From Ligustrum vulgare (taxonomy: Eukaryota; Streptophyta; Magnoliopsida; Lamiales; Oleaceae), in contig OY743183.1 of the NCBI GenBank assembly GCA_963555705.1, positions 29,113,932 through 29,177,931 of the forward strand: a stretch of 64,000 bases of DNA, written 5' to 3'. The position numbers and the translations under genes are program-made. The notes below the pieces were generated by a model, which ran no database searches, was not told the DNA's origin, and saw nothing but the letters and a program-made list of their open reading frames with translations. This document shows, one piece after another, positions 9,236-21,768 of this stretch (its first letter is position 1; every line of letters starts with the position of its first letter).

Positions 9236-10097
9236 TAGGGGTAGACAAAAAAATCGGAATCGAGTAAACCAAACCGAAAAAACCGAAATATTTCAGTTCT
9301 TGAAAAAAAAATTCAAAACCGAAACCAATTTTTTTTTTAAAAAAAAAATCGAAATCGATTCTTAAAATAAAAACCGAAAACCGAAATCAAAACCGAAAAA
9401 AATATTTTTTTTGAATTTTTCATTGAATTATACAACAAAATATATTTATGTTCACGCTTTAATGTGTAGACAGTGGGTCAGAGGAGTATAAATTTACTCA
9501 CAATTTTCCCATTTGAGAAATGTTATTTAGATTGGTAGTATTTTAATTAGAAATCCATGACTCACAATATTATCAAGTAGAACTACACTTTAATGTATAG
9601 ACACTTAGACTGTATATTAAATGTTGTCTGTTTGATACACTATTATTATGGAATTTAGTAATTTAACTTTAAGTCATTTCATACACTATTATAGTATTAT
9701 TATTTTGTGGAATTTACTTTTAATGAGATTCAAACGTTCTTGCTTCCTTGACGTGATTTCCTTTTCAAATAAGAATGGTTTTAGAGTAGAAAAAGATTTT
9801 AACTATAAAGATTCCGAGATTCACATTCGTGGTAATACATGAATTTTGACTTTAATTTTAATTGGAAGCTTTATTTGGTTGTATTTACCTTTAATTTTTG
9901 CAAACAATTAAATTCTTTTTGTATTTGCATCAAATTTAATTTTTTTAATTGGAACCGAACAAAAATTGAAAAATAACCGAAAATCGAACCGAAACCGAAA
10001 CCGTTCGGTTCTTGTCTTTGAAGGAACCGAACCGAAAGTTTCGGTTCGGTTTCGGTTCCTTTAATAACCGAACCGAACCAATAAACGCCCAGCCCTA
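9236..10097. mobile_element. Non-autonomous hAT-like element, CGGTTT-rich ends
   Basis: Begins TAGGGGTAGACAA and ends GCCCAGCCCTA, imperfect inverted ends typical of hAT elements. It is flanked by CTTAAATT on the left and CTTAAAAC on the right (six of eight bases match, an aged 8-bp duplication). Both arms consist of many variants of AACCGAAACCGAA or its complement, so the element can fold back. The AT-rich centre contains no transposase. Confidence 0.72.
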
Positions 10098-11787
10098 CTT
10101 AAAACATCATCACCTAATGGGCCCAATCTAGTAACCAAAACAGTGCAGCCCTCCTATAGAGAGACTAAATAGATTAGCACGAGGCATACACAAATTTTTT
10201 ACTAATGGGCTAATAGGGGAGGCCGTGGGTTCAAAATATTTTGCACCCTCACTCACTTAATATTTTGAACTGTTGGGTTTTAATTTAATAATTACCAATC
10301 AATTTTAACTCTTAAAATCGATTCAATTATTAATAAACATATTTATTTTTCTAATCTAACATTTAGAAAAGAAAAGAAAAGAAAATATAAAACAATGCAT
10401 GACAATATAGTACCTAGAGCGGTGTATATGCGATCTATATTACATGTTATTTAATGACATTCATTCAAAATTTAATTAAAGCAATAAATAAGAACATAAT
10501 TTATGGCCCATACGTAGACACAAATTACAAATAAATTAAAGTATCTATTGAGCCACAAGCCGACCCAATTCTTCAATTTCTATTTGCAAATGTCCAGCCC
10601 ATTACTTGAACTCTTCAAATAATATTTCTCAGCCCATTATCAAACTGGTCCAATCTGCAAAGCTACAATCTTCAGCCCAAATTCTAGATTCCAAATGTAG
10701 TGATCCAATTAATTATTCCAGCCCACTGTAAATTTCAGCCCATATTGCAATGGCTCAGCTAAACAATTTAGCCTACATTGTAATTAATCAAAATGGACCA
10801 ATTTTACATTTTCTGGGCTATATTTAATTTTATCCAAATCTGGCCCAAATGAATATTTAGCATTCTGGTCCAAAACTTGAATCTGGCCAAACTCCATAAT
10901 GGAATCTCATTTAATTCTGGTCCAACCAAAAAATCGGCCCAATCGGATTAGGAGGCCCATGAGTTGAATCATTTTTCCTTTCCCTCTCTGCAAGTTCCAA
11001 TAGTAAAATGATAGAGAAACGCAGTCGCCAAGTCGCCAACCTGTGATGCCAGAAGATCGACGCATTAACCATCAGTCGCCGAGAAGGTCACCCAGTGGTA
11101 CCGACGTCGCTGCCACGACCTCACGACGTTAGTGGTCAAGGCACCACCCCGCGCCACACATGGCTGCAGTGACCCCACTTGGTGTTGCGCCTTCTCGTAT
11201 AGCGGCACTATGGTTCCGCTACCGCCGCAGTCAAGGCGGGAAGGCGGACCCCAAGGCGCAGCCATCAATCCCCAACTGCAGCAGCAACACCCACGGGTTC
11301 TACTGTGAATCTTCCCTAAACTTTTCGCAAATTTACAATGCAAGTCCTCCCACTATGGAGATGGTGAAGTTTAGTCCATATTCTGAAATTGCATCAGCAG
11401 TCCGTCAAATTAAAATGGCAGATCTGGTCCTTCGAATTTGCAACATAAGTCCTTCAATTGAAACCGCATAATTGATCCCTCAATCTGAAACTGTAAATCT
11501 AGTCCTCGAATGTTTACAATTACAACAAGATTTACACAAATCCTAATTCTATTGAAAAAATCAAACTCAAAGGGGAAAACATGGAGTCGTAATCCACCAC
11601 CTTTGTTACATAACTCGATAATACAATACAAGATTTTACAAAATAAAATCTAAGGTCATAAATTAGTTCAACAAAATATCATTCATCCAATAACAAATAA
11701 ATCACATAATCCTAACACCGCTCCACTAACACATGCAATAACAAAATAAATTTATTCCTAAATACACAAAACACTATCAAAAACCTG
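10098..11787 (-). other. Probable interior of a minus-strand LTR element, no gene recognised
   Basis: Lies on the interior side of the primer-binding site at 11788. 10500-10990 is marked by many scattered AGCCCA/GGCCCA words. 11000-11345 is GC-rich and coding-like but holds no frame that I recognise (small frames at 11065-11343 minus and 11160-11471 plus). Neither gag nor pol was found. Confidence 0.4.
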
Positions 11788-11803
11788 ACTCTCTGATACC
11801 AAT
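11788..11803 (-). other. Primer-binding site, minus strand
   Basis: Minus strand reads ATTGGTATCAGAGAG directly after the LTR end, matching the complement of initiator tRNA-Met in its first eleven bases. Confidence 0.8.
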
Positions 11804-13220
11804 TGTTGGGAACCCGGATTGATCTACTCACAAAAATTGATTTGTTGTGACTAAATCATCCCATTACAGGATTTTCTGTTCTATGTATTCAACTTGGAAT
11901 AAATAAGTTTGCACACAAAAATGATTTTGAGAAGATTACCCTTGTAGCATGCTTTACAATAATCTTCATCAACTGCTTCTTGATTCCACCAAAGTTTCAA
12001 ACCCTCATGCTTTCCCCGGTGTTCTCCAATGGCAGCTATGCAGGTGTGTGGTCACCTTTCTCAAGACCTAGGTTAAACTAGGATTAGGGTTTCTTTGTAA
12101 ATAGGAAACACACACTACACACTTTAGTGTGTGTCTCGCCACTTTTCCAATTATGTTAAGAAAAATAGTCTTAGGAGACTATTTGTAACCTCTCTACATT
12201 CCAAAACCCTACCAGGCCTAGTACCATAACCCAGGCCCATTTCTGCACAGCCCAATACAGGTAGTAAGCCTGTATAAACCCATTATAGTGAAAGCCACCG
12301 AAGGAATCTGATTGGACCCAATTAAACTAAGCTCCAATAAATTAATTATGACCCGATCAACTTTTGATCAGTCAAAATTAATTTATTAATCACGTTCTAT
12401 TTCACTAAAAGAACGAGATTGCACTCTTAGTGAAATTGAAATTACTGAAACAATTAATCAATAATTATATCATCTGACTTATTGTTCTTACATGTTACCC
12501 CCGTCGATCAACTCGAATTTTTGGAGCAAGTTAAAATGACCAAAATGCCCTTCTCTGAATATTTACAAATTCTCAACTCTCATCTTCTATCTGACAGTTC
12601 GATGTGATCCCATCACATCATAGAATTCAACGGTCACTGTCGAATTACTGAGCTCAGATTCAACTGTCCACTAGAAGAATCAGTGAGATTATGATCATAC
12701 CTAAAAGGTGACGAATTCCATAATACGAATATATGTTCCTCGTCAGTTCACTTTAATTCCCAAAGTACCGAGATATTGATCAGCAATTTGATCTCACCCA
12801 TTGATACCTCAAAGAACTTCAAGTTAGTAATTGAAGTCCATTATCCGATTAGGATTAAGGTCCCACGTACGTAGTCAAGTGAAATTAAATTTGTATGGTC
12901 AACGTCGCAAATTAATTTCACGTGGTCCCGTCCAATACGTTCCAAACGTACTCTCAATTTTATTACCAAAATCAAAGATAGACTTTAATAAAATCGAGAC
13001 GATCTTATCAAAATAAATTGTTCATATTTATTTACTGATCGTGAACGTAAATTTTAGATCGAATTACAAATTGAATCTTTTCTGTATTTAACAACTTAAA
13101 CACTCAATTTATAATATCAAATCGACCCGTGGATAAACGCAACTTCATATTAATACAATCAATTAATATTTTATTTCGAATGTCGTGAATTATACTCTAT
13201 GGGCATATATAATTCCAACA
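11804..13220 (-). repeat. LTR of a minus-strand LTR retrotransposon, probably Copia-type
   Basis: On the minus strand it starts TGTTGGAATTATATATG and ends GGGTTCCCAACA, directly followed by a tRNA-Met primer-binding site, so it is the 5' LTR of a left-pointing element. TGTTGGAAT...CAACA ends are usual for Copia elements. The partner LTR is not visible to the left, so the element is truncated. Confidence 0.8.
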
Positions 13221-13223
13221 CAT

Positions 13224-13490
13224 TATGCGTTGTGGTTGATACTTTTGGCAACATTCAATGCATATTGAGGTAGACCTTTGGCAACATTTTTTGCACGTTA
13301 CTGTTGATACTTTTAGCAACTTTCTTTACGTGTTGCAGTTTATACTTTTAGCAGCATTCGCTGCTAGTTGTAGTTCATACTTTTGACAATATTCATTGCA
13401 CGTTGCGGTTGATACTTTTGGTAACGCGCCGCACTGTGGTTGAAGTCATTAATGTTATGGCAAAATACATTGCTGGTTGTCATTGATGCT
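13224..13490. repeat. Degenerate tandem repeat, about 40-45 bp unit
   Basis: GTTGATACTTTTGGCAAC-like phrases, each followed by ATTCATTGCACGTTGCG-like sequence, occur about six times with drift. It starts immediately right of the LTR end. Confidence 0.75.
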
Positions 13491-14015
13491 TTACATCTTT
13501 TTAAAATTTTAATTTAATTTATTTTTATTTTTCAATTTTCCCCAAATCAATATATATAATTCAACTTGATAATTAACAAATTTCTCAAACATACATGTAA
13601 TATGTAAAATAGGAAACATGCTCTACAAATAAGCCAACTAATTAGAATAAAGTGCAAACATTTTAAAACAAATTAGACCAAATATATTTTTATACGATAG
13701 AAAAATTAAGGTACTTTATTGTCCCAAATTGATTTACAATGATATCATAAATGTTAATTTAAACACTTAAAACCATGTAAACTTCATTCTTCAAAGTTCA
13801 AAATGACTTCAATGCAGAAAAAAACACCCCAACTCAAAACGCGTTACAAAACCTGTGAACCAAACATGGTAAAGATTAAGTAATATGAACTTAAAAATCA
13901 ATCCTATAAAATGATATATTCAAATGATTAAATTGTATATATACCATAATACCGAGAGAAAAAAAATAGGAAGATATAAATTATGAATTACAGTTCGAAA
14001 CTCCAAAATTTAATC

Positions 14016-14046
<31 letters not shown>

Positions 14047-14400
14047 AAAATTGATAAAACAATGTAATTCAAATAAAGAGAGGTCAACTCTGAAAATATA
14101 CATATAGATTTATCGTGGATACACGAACATGGCAAAATTAGAATAACATAGAAAATTCCATCCATTATTTCTTTGCCTAGATATGGAGTTTATTTAATCA
14201 GCATGCACTTTTCAAATAGTTTGATGCTATTACATGAAAGTGCCACTAAAGAACAAGATATTTACATTAATATAAGGCATATTTTCCACCAGAAGCAGCA
14301 GCATTCTGTTCTCTATAGCATTGCCTCATCAAGCTTTTATTTTCCTTGTCTAATATGTTGTTTTCTTGAAACAGAAGTTTCACCTGAACAAATCAAAAAA

Positions 14401-14450
<50 letters not shown>

Positions 14451-14756
14451 CCAGTTTAACATGAAGATGATCCTCGCATGCAATTTTTATGCTTCCTTTT
14501 CAGCTCTATGCAGGTTAATCGTTAAATGATCCTTTTCTTTCTCCAAATTCTTTGTCTCAGCTACTAGTGTCACAACCTTCAGAGTTATGGCCTTAAACTG
14601 CGATTAAAAGTCAGATAATTTTTGAAAGAAAGAACTACAAATAGTGAAGCTAGAATATAAAACCCACATGTACTACTTTTTCAGAATCTTTTGGCAAACT
14701 AAGTTCCACAACGTTTAAGGAGCTTGTTGGATACCTGTCCCAAAGGCCCTGACATG
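13491..14756. other. AT-rich sequence, no gene recognised
   Basis: No convincing coding region. A 118-aa frame at 14173-14529 is stretched by the TTA microsatellite within it and shows no domain. Simple AAAAATAA runs occur near 14020-14050. Confidence 0.45.
14400..14449 (+). repeat. (TTA)n microsatellite
   Basis: About sixteen uninterrupted TAT/ATT triplets. Confidence 0.95.
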
Positions 14757-15474
14757 AAATATTTCACGACCCGTCCCTAATCATCCTACTGGACCCAGAA
14801 CGTGACGTGTGTCGATAATAGGTGCCAACAAGAGGTTGGACTCACCATCAAAGCAACCTTGACTTTTCTTATCTTTCAAAATCTCACTTTAAATAATTAT
14901 AATCACGTATAAATTTCTAAAATTTTTGACAGTCTTCCTTATAATGTTGACATAACCAACCTGTAAAACAATGACATAGATCCTCAAACAACCACTCATA
15001 AATATTTATAGCATTTCCTAAATCTTCTAAGCATGGCAATTGATATAATAAGATAACTAGAAACTCTTAGTCTACTCCTTTATATACAAACATAACCAAA
15101 ATGAATATACATCTACGAAAATGCAATAAACCCATACACTTAGATACTTAGACCAAACTTAATCGCATAACTCATACTCTCTAACTAAGTCTGTGGCATG
15201 ACTTGGAAGATCAACATGCTATAATATCTTTCTAACTCAAATTTATCTGCATGATATAAGAAAACATAGGAAAAATATGAGTTTGTAACTCAGTGAGTGA
15301 ATAATGCGAAAATAAGTATAATTTTCACGTAAGTACACGTTTACAAATAAGTTTTATTTATTCTATTTCAACTTTAGAAAATTCAATATTTCAATAATTG
15401 CTTTTAAGACTGAAATATGTTGGAATCATAAAACTCTTTATTCTTTATTCTATATGAGCATGTGTAAAACATAA

Positions 15475-15645
15475 CACTAGTACATACAAAATCATTCGAG
15501 CCAGTTGTACAAACACAAAGTATCGATTGTAAAGGCGACGCGTATGGTTGCGACGCAAAATTTTTTGACTTCATGCGTCGGTTGTTGACCGACGCCTATA
15601 GTTTACTATAGGAGTCGGTTGTTAACTGAAATCTGACGCATCTTT
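15475..15645 (+). mobile_element. CACTA element left-end fragment
   Basis: CACTAGTACATACAAAA matches the terminus of the complete CACTA element at 40896 (CACTAGTACAAAA). It is followed by subterminal repeats GGCGACGCG, ATGCGTCGGTTGTTGACCG and AGGAGTCGGTTG that match that element's subterminal repeats. No right terminus ending TGTACTAGTG was found, so the copy is truncated or rearranged. Confidence 0.7.
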
Positions 15646-15871
15646 ATCTTTATTATTTTATTTTATTGTATATATAAAAGTAGAAGTGAGGAGAGAGCGT
15701 CATTTTGGAGAAAAAATTGCATTTAATGGCTCTTTCTCTCTATTCACTTCTACTTTTATATATAATCTACTTTTATATATAAAAATAAATAAAGAAAAGA
15801 TAAAGACTTTTGTACGAAAAATTATTATTTATTACATATTTAGTAAGAGTTATAATAAATGTACTATGTGT

Positions 15872-16058
15872 AAATATGTTATATTGAAATGAAAAAATTA
15901 GATTAATATATTTGAACATAAATAATGCGATATCTATGTAAATATGTTAAGTAGGAAATGAAAAAATTGGATTAATATATTTGAACATAAATAATTGTGA
16001 TATCTATTTAAATGTGTTACGTAGGAAATGAAAAAATTGTATTAATATATTTGAACAT
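15872..16058 (+). repeat. Three-copy 70-bp tandem repeat
   Basis: GAAATGAAAAAATT recurs at 15886, 15955 and 16025, each followed by a nearly identical TTAATATATTTGAACAT stretch. Confidence 0.88.
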
Positions 16059-16109
16059 TCTTTATTCTTTATCTATCTATTATATAATAGTAGAAGAGTA
16101 TTGGCAAAA

Positions 16110-16640
16110 AATCCCGCCTGAACTTCCCGCCCATTCATTAGTATTAAATTTTTTTTATATATTTACATATAATTTTTCAGATTTCCGTCCAAAGTTTGCT
16201 TTCAAATTTCAAAATAATTATGTCAGATAGCATTAATTGTCCTGTGAACATTTCAGACCACTTCCAGTTGACTAAAGAGCAATTTCTGGAAAAATCAACT
16301 TTTAAAAACAAATCTCTCTCTCTCATTTCAGTAACCAGAGAGTAACCGGTAAGGAAGAGAGCGAGAGGGACGGGCGACAGAGCTCCCACCTTCGATCCAC
16401 ACCGTCGGTTGAGATGCCGGTGTTAGCGCCACCATCGCGAGGTGGGGCCGGTGCGTGTGTGAGAGTGGAATTTGGGGCGAGTTTGGGTGCGAAACCAAAT
16501 GCAACCGTGGCTTGGGTTTATTTCACTCCGTTCAGCCGAGGTACCTCAACAATGGGTAAACCATTTTTCTCTCTTCTTCTCTCACTTGAAATCATTGATC
16601 AATTCATGAGTTATGCATATGCACTTTCTATGCAGTAACA
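16110..16640 (+). pseudogene. GC-rich captured gene fragment, function unknown
   Basis: A genic-looking stretch within AT-rich LTR sequence: a CT-rich leader, then an ATG at 16414 opening a 74-aa frame with a GC-rich first half (starts M-P-V-L-A-P-P-S-R-G-G) that fades into AT-rich sequence after about residue 45. I do not recognise the product. The CACTA element at 40896 also carries a GC-rich genic-looking insert behind the same kind of subterminal repeats, so capture by a CACTA element is plausible. Confidence 0.4.
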
Positions 16641-17100
16641 AAAGAAAAAGTTGAGCTTCTGAGCATTTTCAGAATATATGTAATTTCATATCATGGAAAA
16701 TCATATTAAATTTTATTTCGCAATACTAATAGCTGAAATCTCTATTCTGTATACTGAATAAACTGAATTCTATTATTTGGAATCTGATAAGAGGAAATAT
16801 TTTCTCTGAAATATGATAATCTGAAGTCTGTTGTCTAAAATCTAATAAAATGAAGTATGTTTACTAAAATCTAATAAACTGTAATAATACTGAAAATCAC
16901 ACAAAAATGTACCCAATGAACAACCTTACTCATGTATAGAGTAATTTATTGTACAATGCAATGCCATACCATTCAAATATGATAACTGATAAACTGAGTC
17001 TGATAATCTGTATCTGATAATTTGGTCATACGCGCGAAGAGCTGCCCCCAAAGGCTAAGCACCATAGTACACGGCCCAACACCTATGTTGTGATTTTGTC

Positions 17101-18300
17101 TTCCTTAATCTACTGCCAAGAAGTCACTGTCTGGAAAGAAAAGGATAAAGAACAAGAAATACACATAAATCCACTTCTATCCGGATAGAATACTCATTGA
17201 ATGGGGATAGAATTAGGGATGTCAATAATACCCACAAACCCGATACCCGATGGAGACACGACATAAATGGGCGGGGATTACCCGACTAAATGGGTTCGTG
17301 GGTAGGGTATGGAGGTAAATTTTAAAACCCTACATGGGTATGGGTCGGGTGTGGGTTTTACTACAATACCCATACCCGACCCGCATACCCATTAATTTTC
17401 TTTAAAAATTACAGAATTTAAAATAAAAGTGATTGTTTAAAAATAAATAAATAAATAAATAAAAAATAGAACCCAAATATCTATTGACATTGTTATCATC
17501 TAAACATTAATATGTTTAAACTATTGACTTTGTTAACGTCTAAAAAATTGTTCAAATTCGCTTGTATAATTTAAACATATAACAAGCTTTTTTCAACTCA
17601 AATTCAAGTGAAAACCAATATTTAATTGATTCAAGTTAATCCGGAACACCTATAACCTATTTATAGCCTAAAAAAATAATAAAAAAATAAATAATTAGTA
17701 ATGAGTTTTAAATGGGTATAGAAGTAAACCCGCCACCGACCCGCACCCAACCCGCACCCGACCCGCAATTTTTAAATGGGTATATGGGTAGGGTATGGAT
17801 GTTGTAAATATTTAGTGGGTAGGGTACGGGTTTGGCAAACCCGACCCATACCCGACCCATTGCCATCACTAGATAGAATGCTCATTGAATCCGGATAGAA
17901 ATTGATAGAATATGGATTGAATGCACTATTCCCAAAAGGTTAAATAGCAGGAAGCTTGGAACCAGTTTCCTCAGTAAATATTATTATCAAAGAAGGCTAA
18001 ACACTTGGATTTTAAACACCATATAAAATATAGGAGATTACATCTACTCTCTTACAATCAACAGAAAACTCTTCAAGAATGTACAGAAAATTTCACAATT
18101 TCTCAATCTAACTTTCTCTATACCGATTTTTCTCCTACTTTCTCCAAGCTATCTTTATGTATTTATAGACCTATCCAACTCTCTACTGCAAGTAAATTAG
18201 TTACTAACCGTAATAACTAACAAAGAAGACTCCAATCTGTTATCATTCTGTTTGAACAAAAAAACTCAAGAGGAAACAGCTCCACATATTGTGTACAAAG
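17101..18300. repeat. Unclassified insertion sharing sequence with the CACTA element interior
   Basis: The stretch with CCAAGA-AAAAGATACAGAAC-like wording followed by CCACTTCTATCCGGATAGAA is shared with 42145-42320 inside the complete CACTA element. It is itself split by the hAT element at 17214-17871. The right part (17872-18300) has no recognised feature. Its borders are estimated. Confidence 0.4.
17214..17871. mobile_element. Non-autonomous hAT-like element, CCCGACCCA-rich ends
   Basis: Begins TAGGGATGTCAATAA and ends ATTGCCATCACTA (inverted ends TAGNGATGNCAAT). It is flanked by an exact 8-bp duplication GATAGAAT at 17206-17213 and 17872-17879. Both arms are runs of GGGTATGGGT/ACCCGACCC variants. 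No transposase. Confidence 0.9.
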
Positions 18301-18311
18301 ACCTCTGATAA

Positions 18312-18430
18312 TCTGGTCACACATTGTGGAAACGAATTCACATCAGTGCAGAGCAGGTAAAATCACTATATCTGGTCATACACTGTGGAAACGAATTCAC
18401 ACTAGTGTAGAGCGGGTAAATCACATGGGT
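18312..18430 (+). repeat. Two-copy 59-bp duplication
   Basis: TCTGGTCACACATTGTGGAA recurs with few changes at 18371. Both copies continue through ACGAATTCACA and GCAGAGC-type wording. It is part of the large solo LTR. Confidence 0.8.
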
Positions 18431-19953
18431 ACTTTCTGGTGGTTTTTAAAATAATTTAAATAGATTGGAAAAATCCAATACTGATAGAATGTCAACGAAA
18501 TCCTTTAACTGAACTGATTCTAGCTTTTAAAAAAAAAAACAACTTATAATAAAACTTCACTTTATTCTCAAATCATGCTGTAAACTAAATAGTTAAAAAT
18601 AACTCAGTTTTGCTACTTATATAATTCAATATAAGCACTATAATAGATAAACATTTCATAAATATTTTAGAATTAAGATAAATTAAACAAGTGCTTATTT
18701 TAAAAAAATAAAGTTATCAACTAACAGAGCTATTGACTTGAATCTAGCTCGGCCAATAAGTCTAGTTCAGACTCCACATTATCTCCTGAACGGACAATAT
18801 AAATTTCTTATATTCAAATTGAACTAATATCATTTATGACTTAATTCCTTTCCATTTGTCTCTTGACTAAAATTAAGGAAGTCTACACTTCATACTTTTC
18901 TTTTCTACATCAAACTCCATAATTCTCAAATCGTGATCAATAAATGTAAAATCCAACCGAGCCTTCTTTTAATCATTGTTCTCCACTTTTCATCCAATTA
19001 CATGCTCTTATTTATTAAATTTCCAACATACTTCAATGTTGACACACATAAATTATTCTACCATTTGAAAAGTTATTCATTGGAATGAAACTCTAGTATG
19101 CACATGTGTATACATTTATTGATATCCCATTTCCATAACTAAAATCATGAAATTATCAGTTATCATAAAATACCTGTTTCTATCACCATCACTGTCATTT
19201 TCTTCCTAGTAAATTTTTTTTCCCATAAGCTATACTAATATATCATACATAAAGCATTTAGTATCATATAACCATCCTAGAACTAAGGATTAAGTATAAA
19301 TTTAAGACCTATTTCAAGATTCTGTAAATCAACACTAATCTTCCTCCCATAAATATATTTTTCTTTACATTATCATTCTTAAATACATCAAATACATCTT
19401 AATAACCTTTAATCATTGCTATAATTAGAATTTAAGCCAATCATCCATAAACTCTAAAAACATAGTTTGAAATTTTTTTCACTTACCTTCGAAATTGGAA
19501 TATCTTCAATAGCCCAAGTTGAGATATATATATATATCTTTCTTCTTTGAAAATCGATGGAGCCCTCACTCTCTCTCTTTTTTCCCCCTCTTCTCTCTCT
19601 CTCTCTCTCTCACGAAAACCACCGGGAAATGGGCTTTGGTCCACTTGATTTGAAGTATAAATATAATACGTTTACAAACAAGTCCCAATTCTTCATATAA
19701 TATAAGGTTTAGTCCATAAGTTTAAGTAATAGAAAACTAAACCCTTGAGATTATAACTTGTTAGGATTATATCCTTTAAATACTTGTAATTGTAAAATAG
19801 AACCCATAAAAATCATTTAGTTAATTTAGGTCCTCATAAAAATATTTTCTTCAACTTAAACCCTTGTGTGACTTTAATTTTGACCAATAGGATTTATGAA
19901 TTTGAATAAATAATCTTGACTTTGGCTATAATGGAGTGGGGTGTAACAAAATA

Positions 19954-20436
19954 TGAGTTATTCAAGCGAATTGTCAAGAAACAGAAAAAATTCAGTGGAA
20001 GCACAAAGATATGAAAAATAAATACATTTCTATAGACAAAAATAACATAAGGACTCCTGGTGTTTCTTGTATTCAAAACTAGAATGAGCTACTATCTTAG
20101 CATCCCAATCCCACTGACAATTAATTCATCAACATTGCACTCCATCAGTCTACTCAACAGGCCAAATGCCATCTATAAATTAACGCTAAGCTAGGATTCA
20201 TGGATTCAGTGATTATTAACATGTTCTCTATTGAAGCATGTCAACTAGCAAAGATATATGAATGGTATCAATATTTAAGTTGGATGGAATGCATATATTA
20301 ATTGCAAGACAAGTTTATATAATATACAGCACAGACAATTTCAGACAACCTGGCCAAATGCCCATATCCTCTTTGGCTCCAACAATATTTGCATCATCTT
20401 GGAGGTAGTAGATAAGAGGAACCTTAAAATCTCTTT
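19954..20436. other. Short spacer between retroelements, nothing recognised
   Basis: About 480 bp between the AAATA duplication and the point where homology to the next element's LTR begins. No gene, repeat or element end was seen. Confidence 0.5.
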
Positions 20437-21754
20437 CTCGTGAAAGTACATTGTGAGTACAAAGAACTCAAGATTTTGACTTCATTTGATACCTCAAATC
20501 TGAGTCGAAACATGTCTCCTTGAAACTGAGATTTTGGAAATATCAAGCATGAGGTGGCTTGGTAGCCATTCTAGGAGCCATCATGAATCTATTCATCCAA
20601 TAAGATGTGAGTGGGATAAGTTTATATATATGGTTATTAAATGTGATTTGAATATATTCAATTGAATTATTTGGTTATTAGATGAGAGTTCGATATGTTT
20701 ATATGAATTATGTGATTCATTATAAGTGAGTATTTGAGACACCCTTATATGTGGCATAATGTGTTAACATGTTTTAAATGCAATGTGATTTGATGGATGA
20801 TGAATCATAAAGGAAATTTTATGCATAATCAATGTGTTGTTTTGGATATCGATGTTGATCATGAGGGCCTTGCGACTCTAAGGTATCGATGAACGAACTG
20901 TGGGGTTCTAGTAGCCTTGTTGGACTCAAATGAAGTGAAAGATGATAGGTATTTAGAAGCCCTAGAGAATGAAATAGTCATATGTAATTTGATTGTGAAG
21001 GCCTTGCGACTCCAAGGTACTGACGAACGACTTGTGAGGACCTAGTAGCCTTGTTGGACTCGAATAAGTTGAAAGATGATATGATATAAAAGCCGTAGAA
21101 GATAAAATAGTCCTATGTAACTTTAAGTGTTGTGACCATTTTATCGTTATCCAATTTGTGGAAATGTTATGGTCATTTTATCAATATCCGATTTATGGAT
21201 ATATATTAAGAACTTTAGGGTAGAGGAGATAATATATAATCGAACCCTGAAACATGATTTTCGAAAAGGACATGAATGCACATCAATTACTCATCTTGTT
21301 GAATTATATTTCAATGTGTAATAATGCATGTGCACCATATTTTGTTCACAGGGCATGCTTGTGCTCATCCCACGAATTATAACTTCTCAACTAGTCATAA
21401 ATAATAAAAAGGATTGGCGTGAGTCTTCAAATGGAGAGACAAGTAATGTTGCACTAGGTGACAACCTGTGAATTTTGAACTCACTACTGAATAAGAATTA
21501 TTTTGTTTGAACTGTAACACATTTTTAATAATATTACTATTTATCTAAAATATTTTAAAGTGGAGATCTTTTATATTGACTAGAAAATGTTTCAAAAGAT
21601 ATAATGTCGTTAATTTTGAAGGAACAAGTTCGTTTTTTTATTTTAACTCCAGAAATGGGCTTGATTTTAAGTGAAATAATTTTGAAAACTTAGTCAGGTG
21701 ACGTTGCTTACATCACTGGCTAAAATATTCATGTGATTTTTGGGATCTTCACAA

Positions 21755-21768
21755 GAGTGGTATTAGAG
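21755..21768 (+). other. Decayed primer-binding site
   Basis: GTGGTATTAGAGCA differs by one base from the TGGTATCAGAGC consensus and lies immediately after the LTR end. Confidence 0.7.

Larger units (their letters stand above)
14762..19948 (+). mobile_element. Large gypsy solo LTR containing nested insertions
   Basis: The sequence starts TTTCACGACCCGTCC (a one-base variant of the usual TGTCACGACC) and ends GTGGGGTGTAACA. AAATA flanks both sides (14757-14761 and 19949-19953), an exact 5-bp target duplication. No primer-binding site or interior follows either end, so it is a solo LTR, left by recombination between the two LTRs. Phrases such as CTCAGTGAGTGAATAATG and TTTAGTCCATAAGT also occur, in the same order and orientation, in the solo LTR at 59935-62938, so they are related. 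The host LTR has been enlarged by nested elements (15475 onwards, 17214-17871 and others). Confidence 0.72.

Noticed and set aside
13224..13490. CRISPR-like array because of regularly spaced similar units
   Set aside because: Units are tandem and degenerate without unique spacers, in a plant genome; it is an ordinary decayed minisatellite.
16082..16120. Helitron 5' end suggested by TCTATCTATTATATAATAG
   Set aside because: No matching CTRR end with a preceding hairpin was found at a plausible distance; the phrase alone is too AT-rich to be diagnostic.
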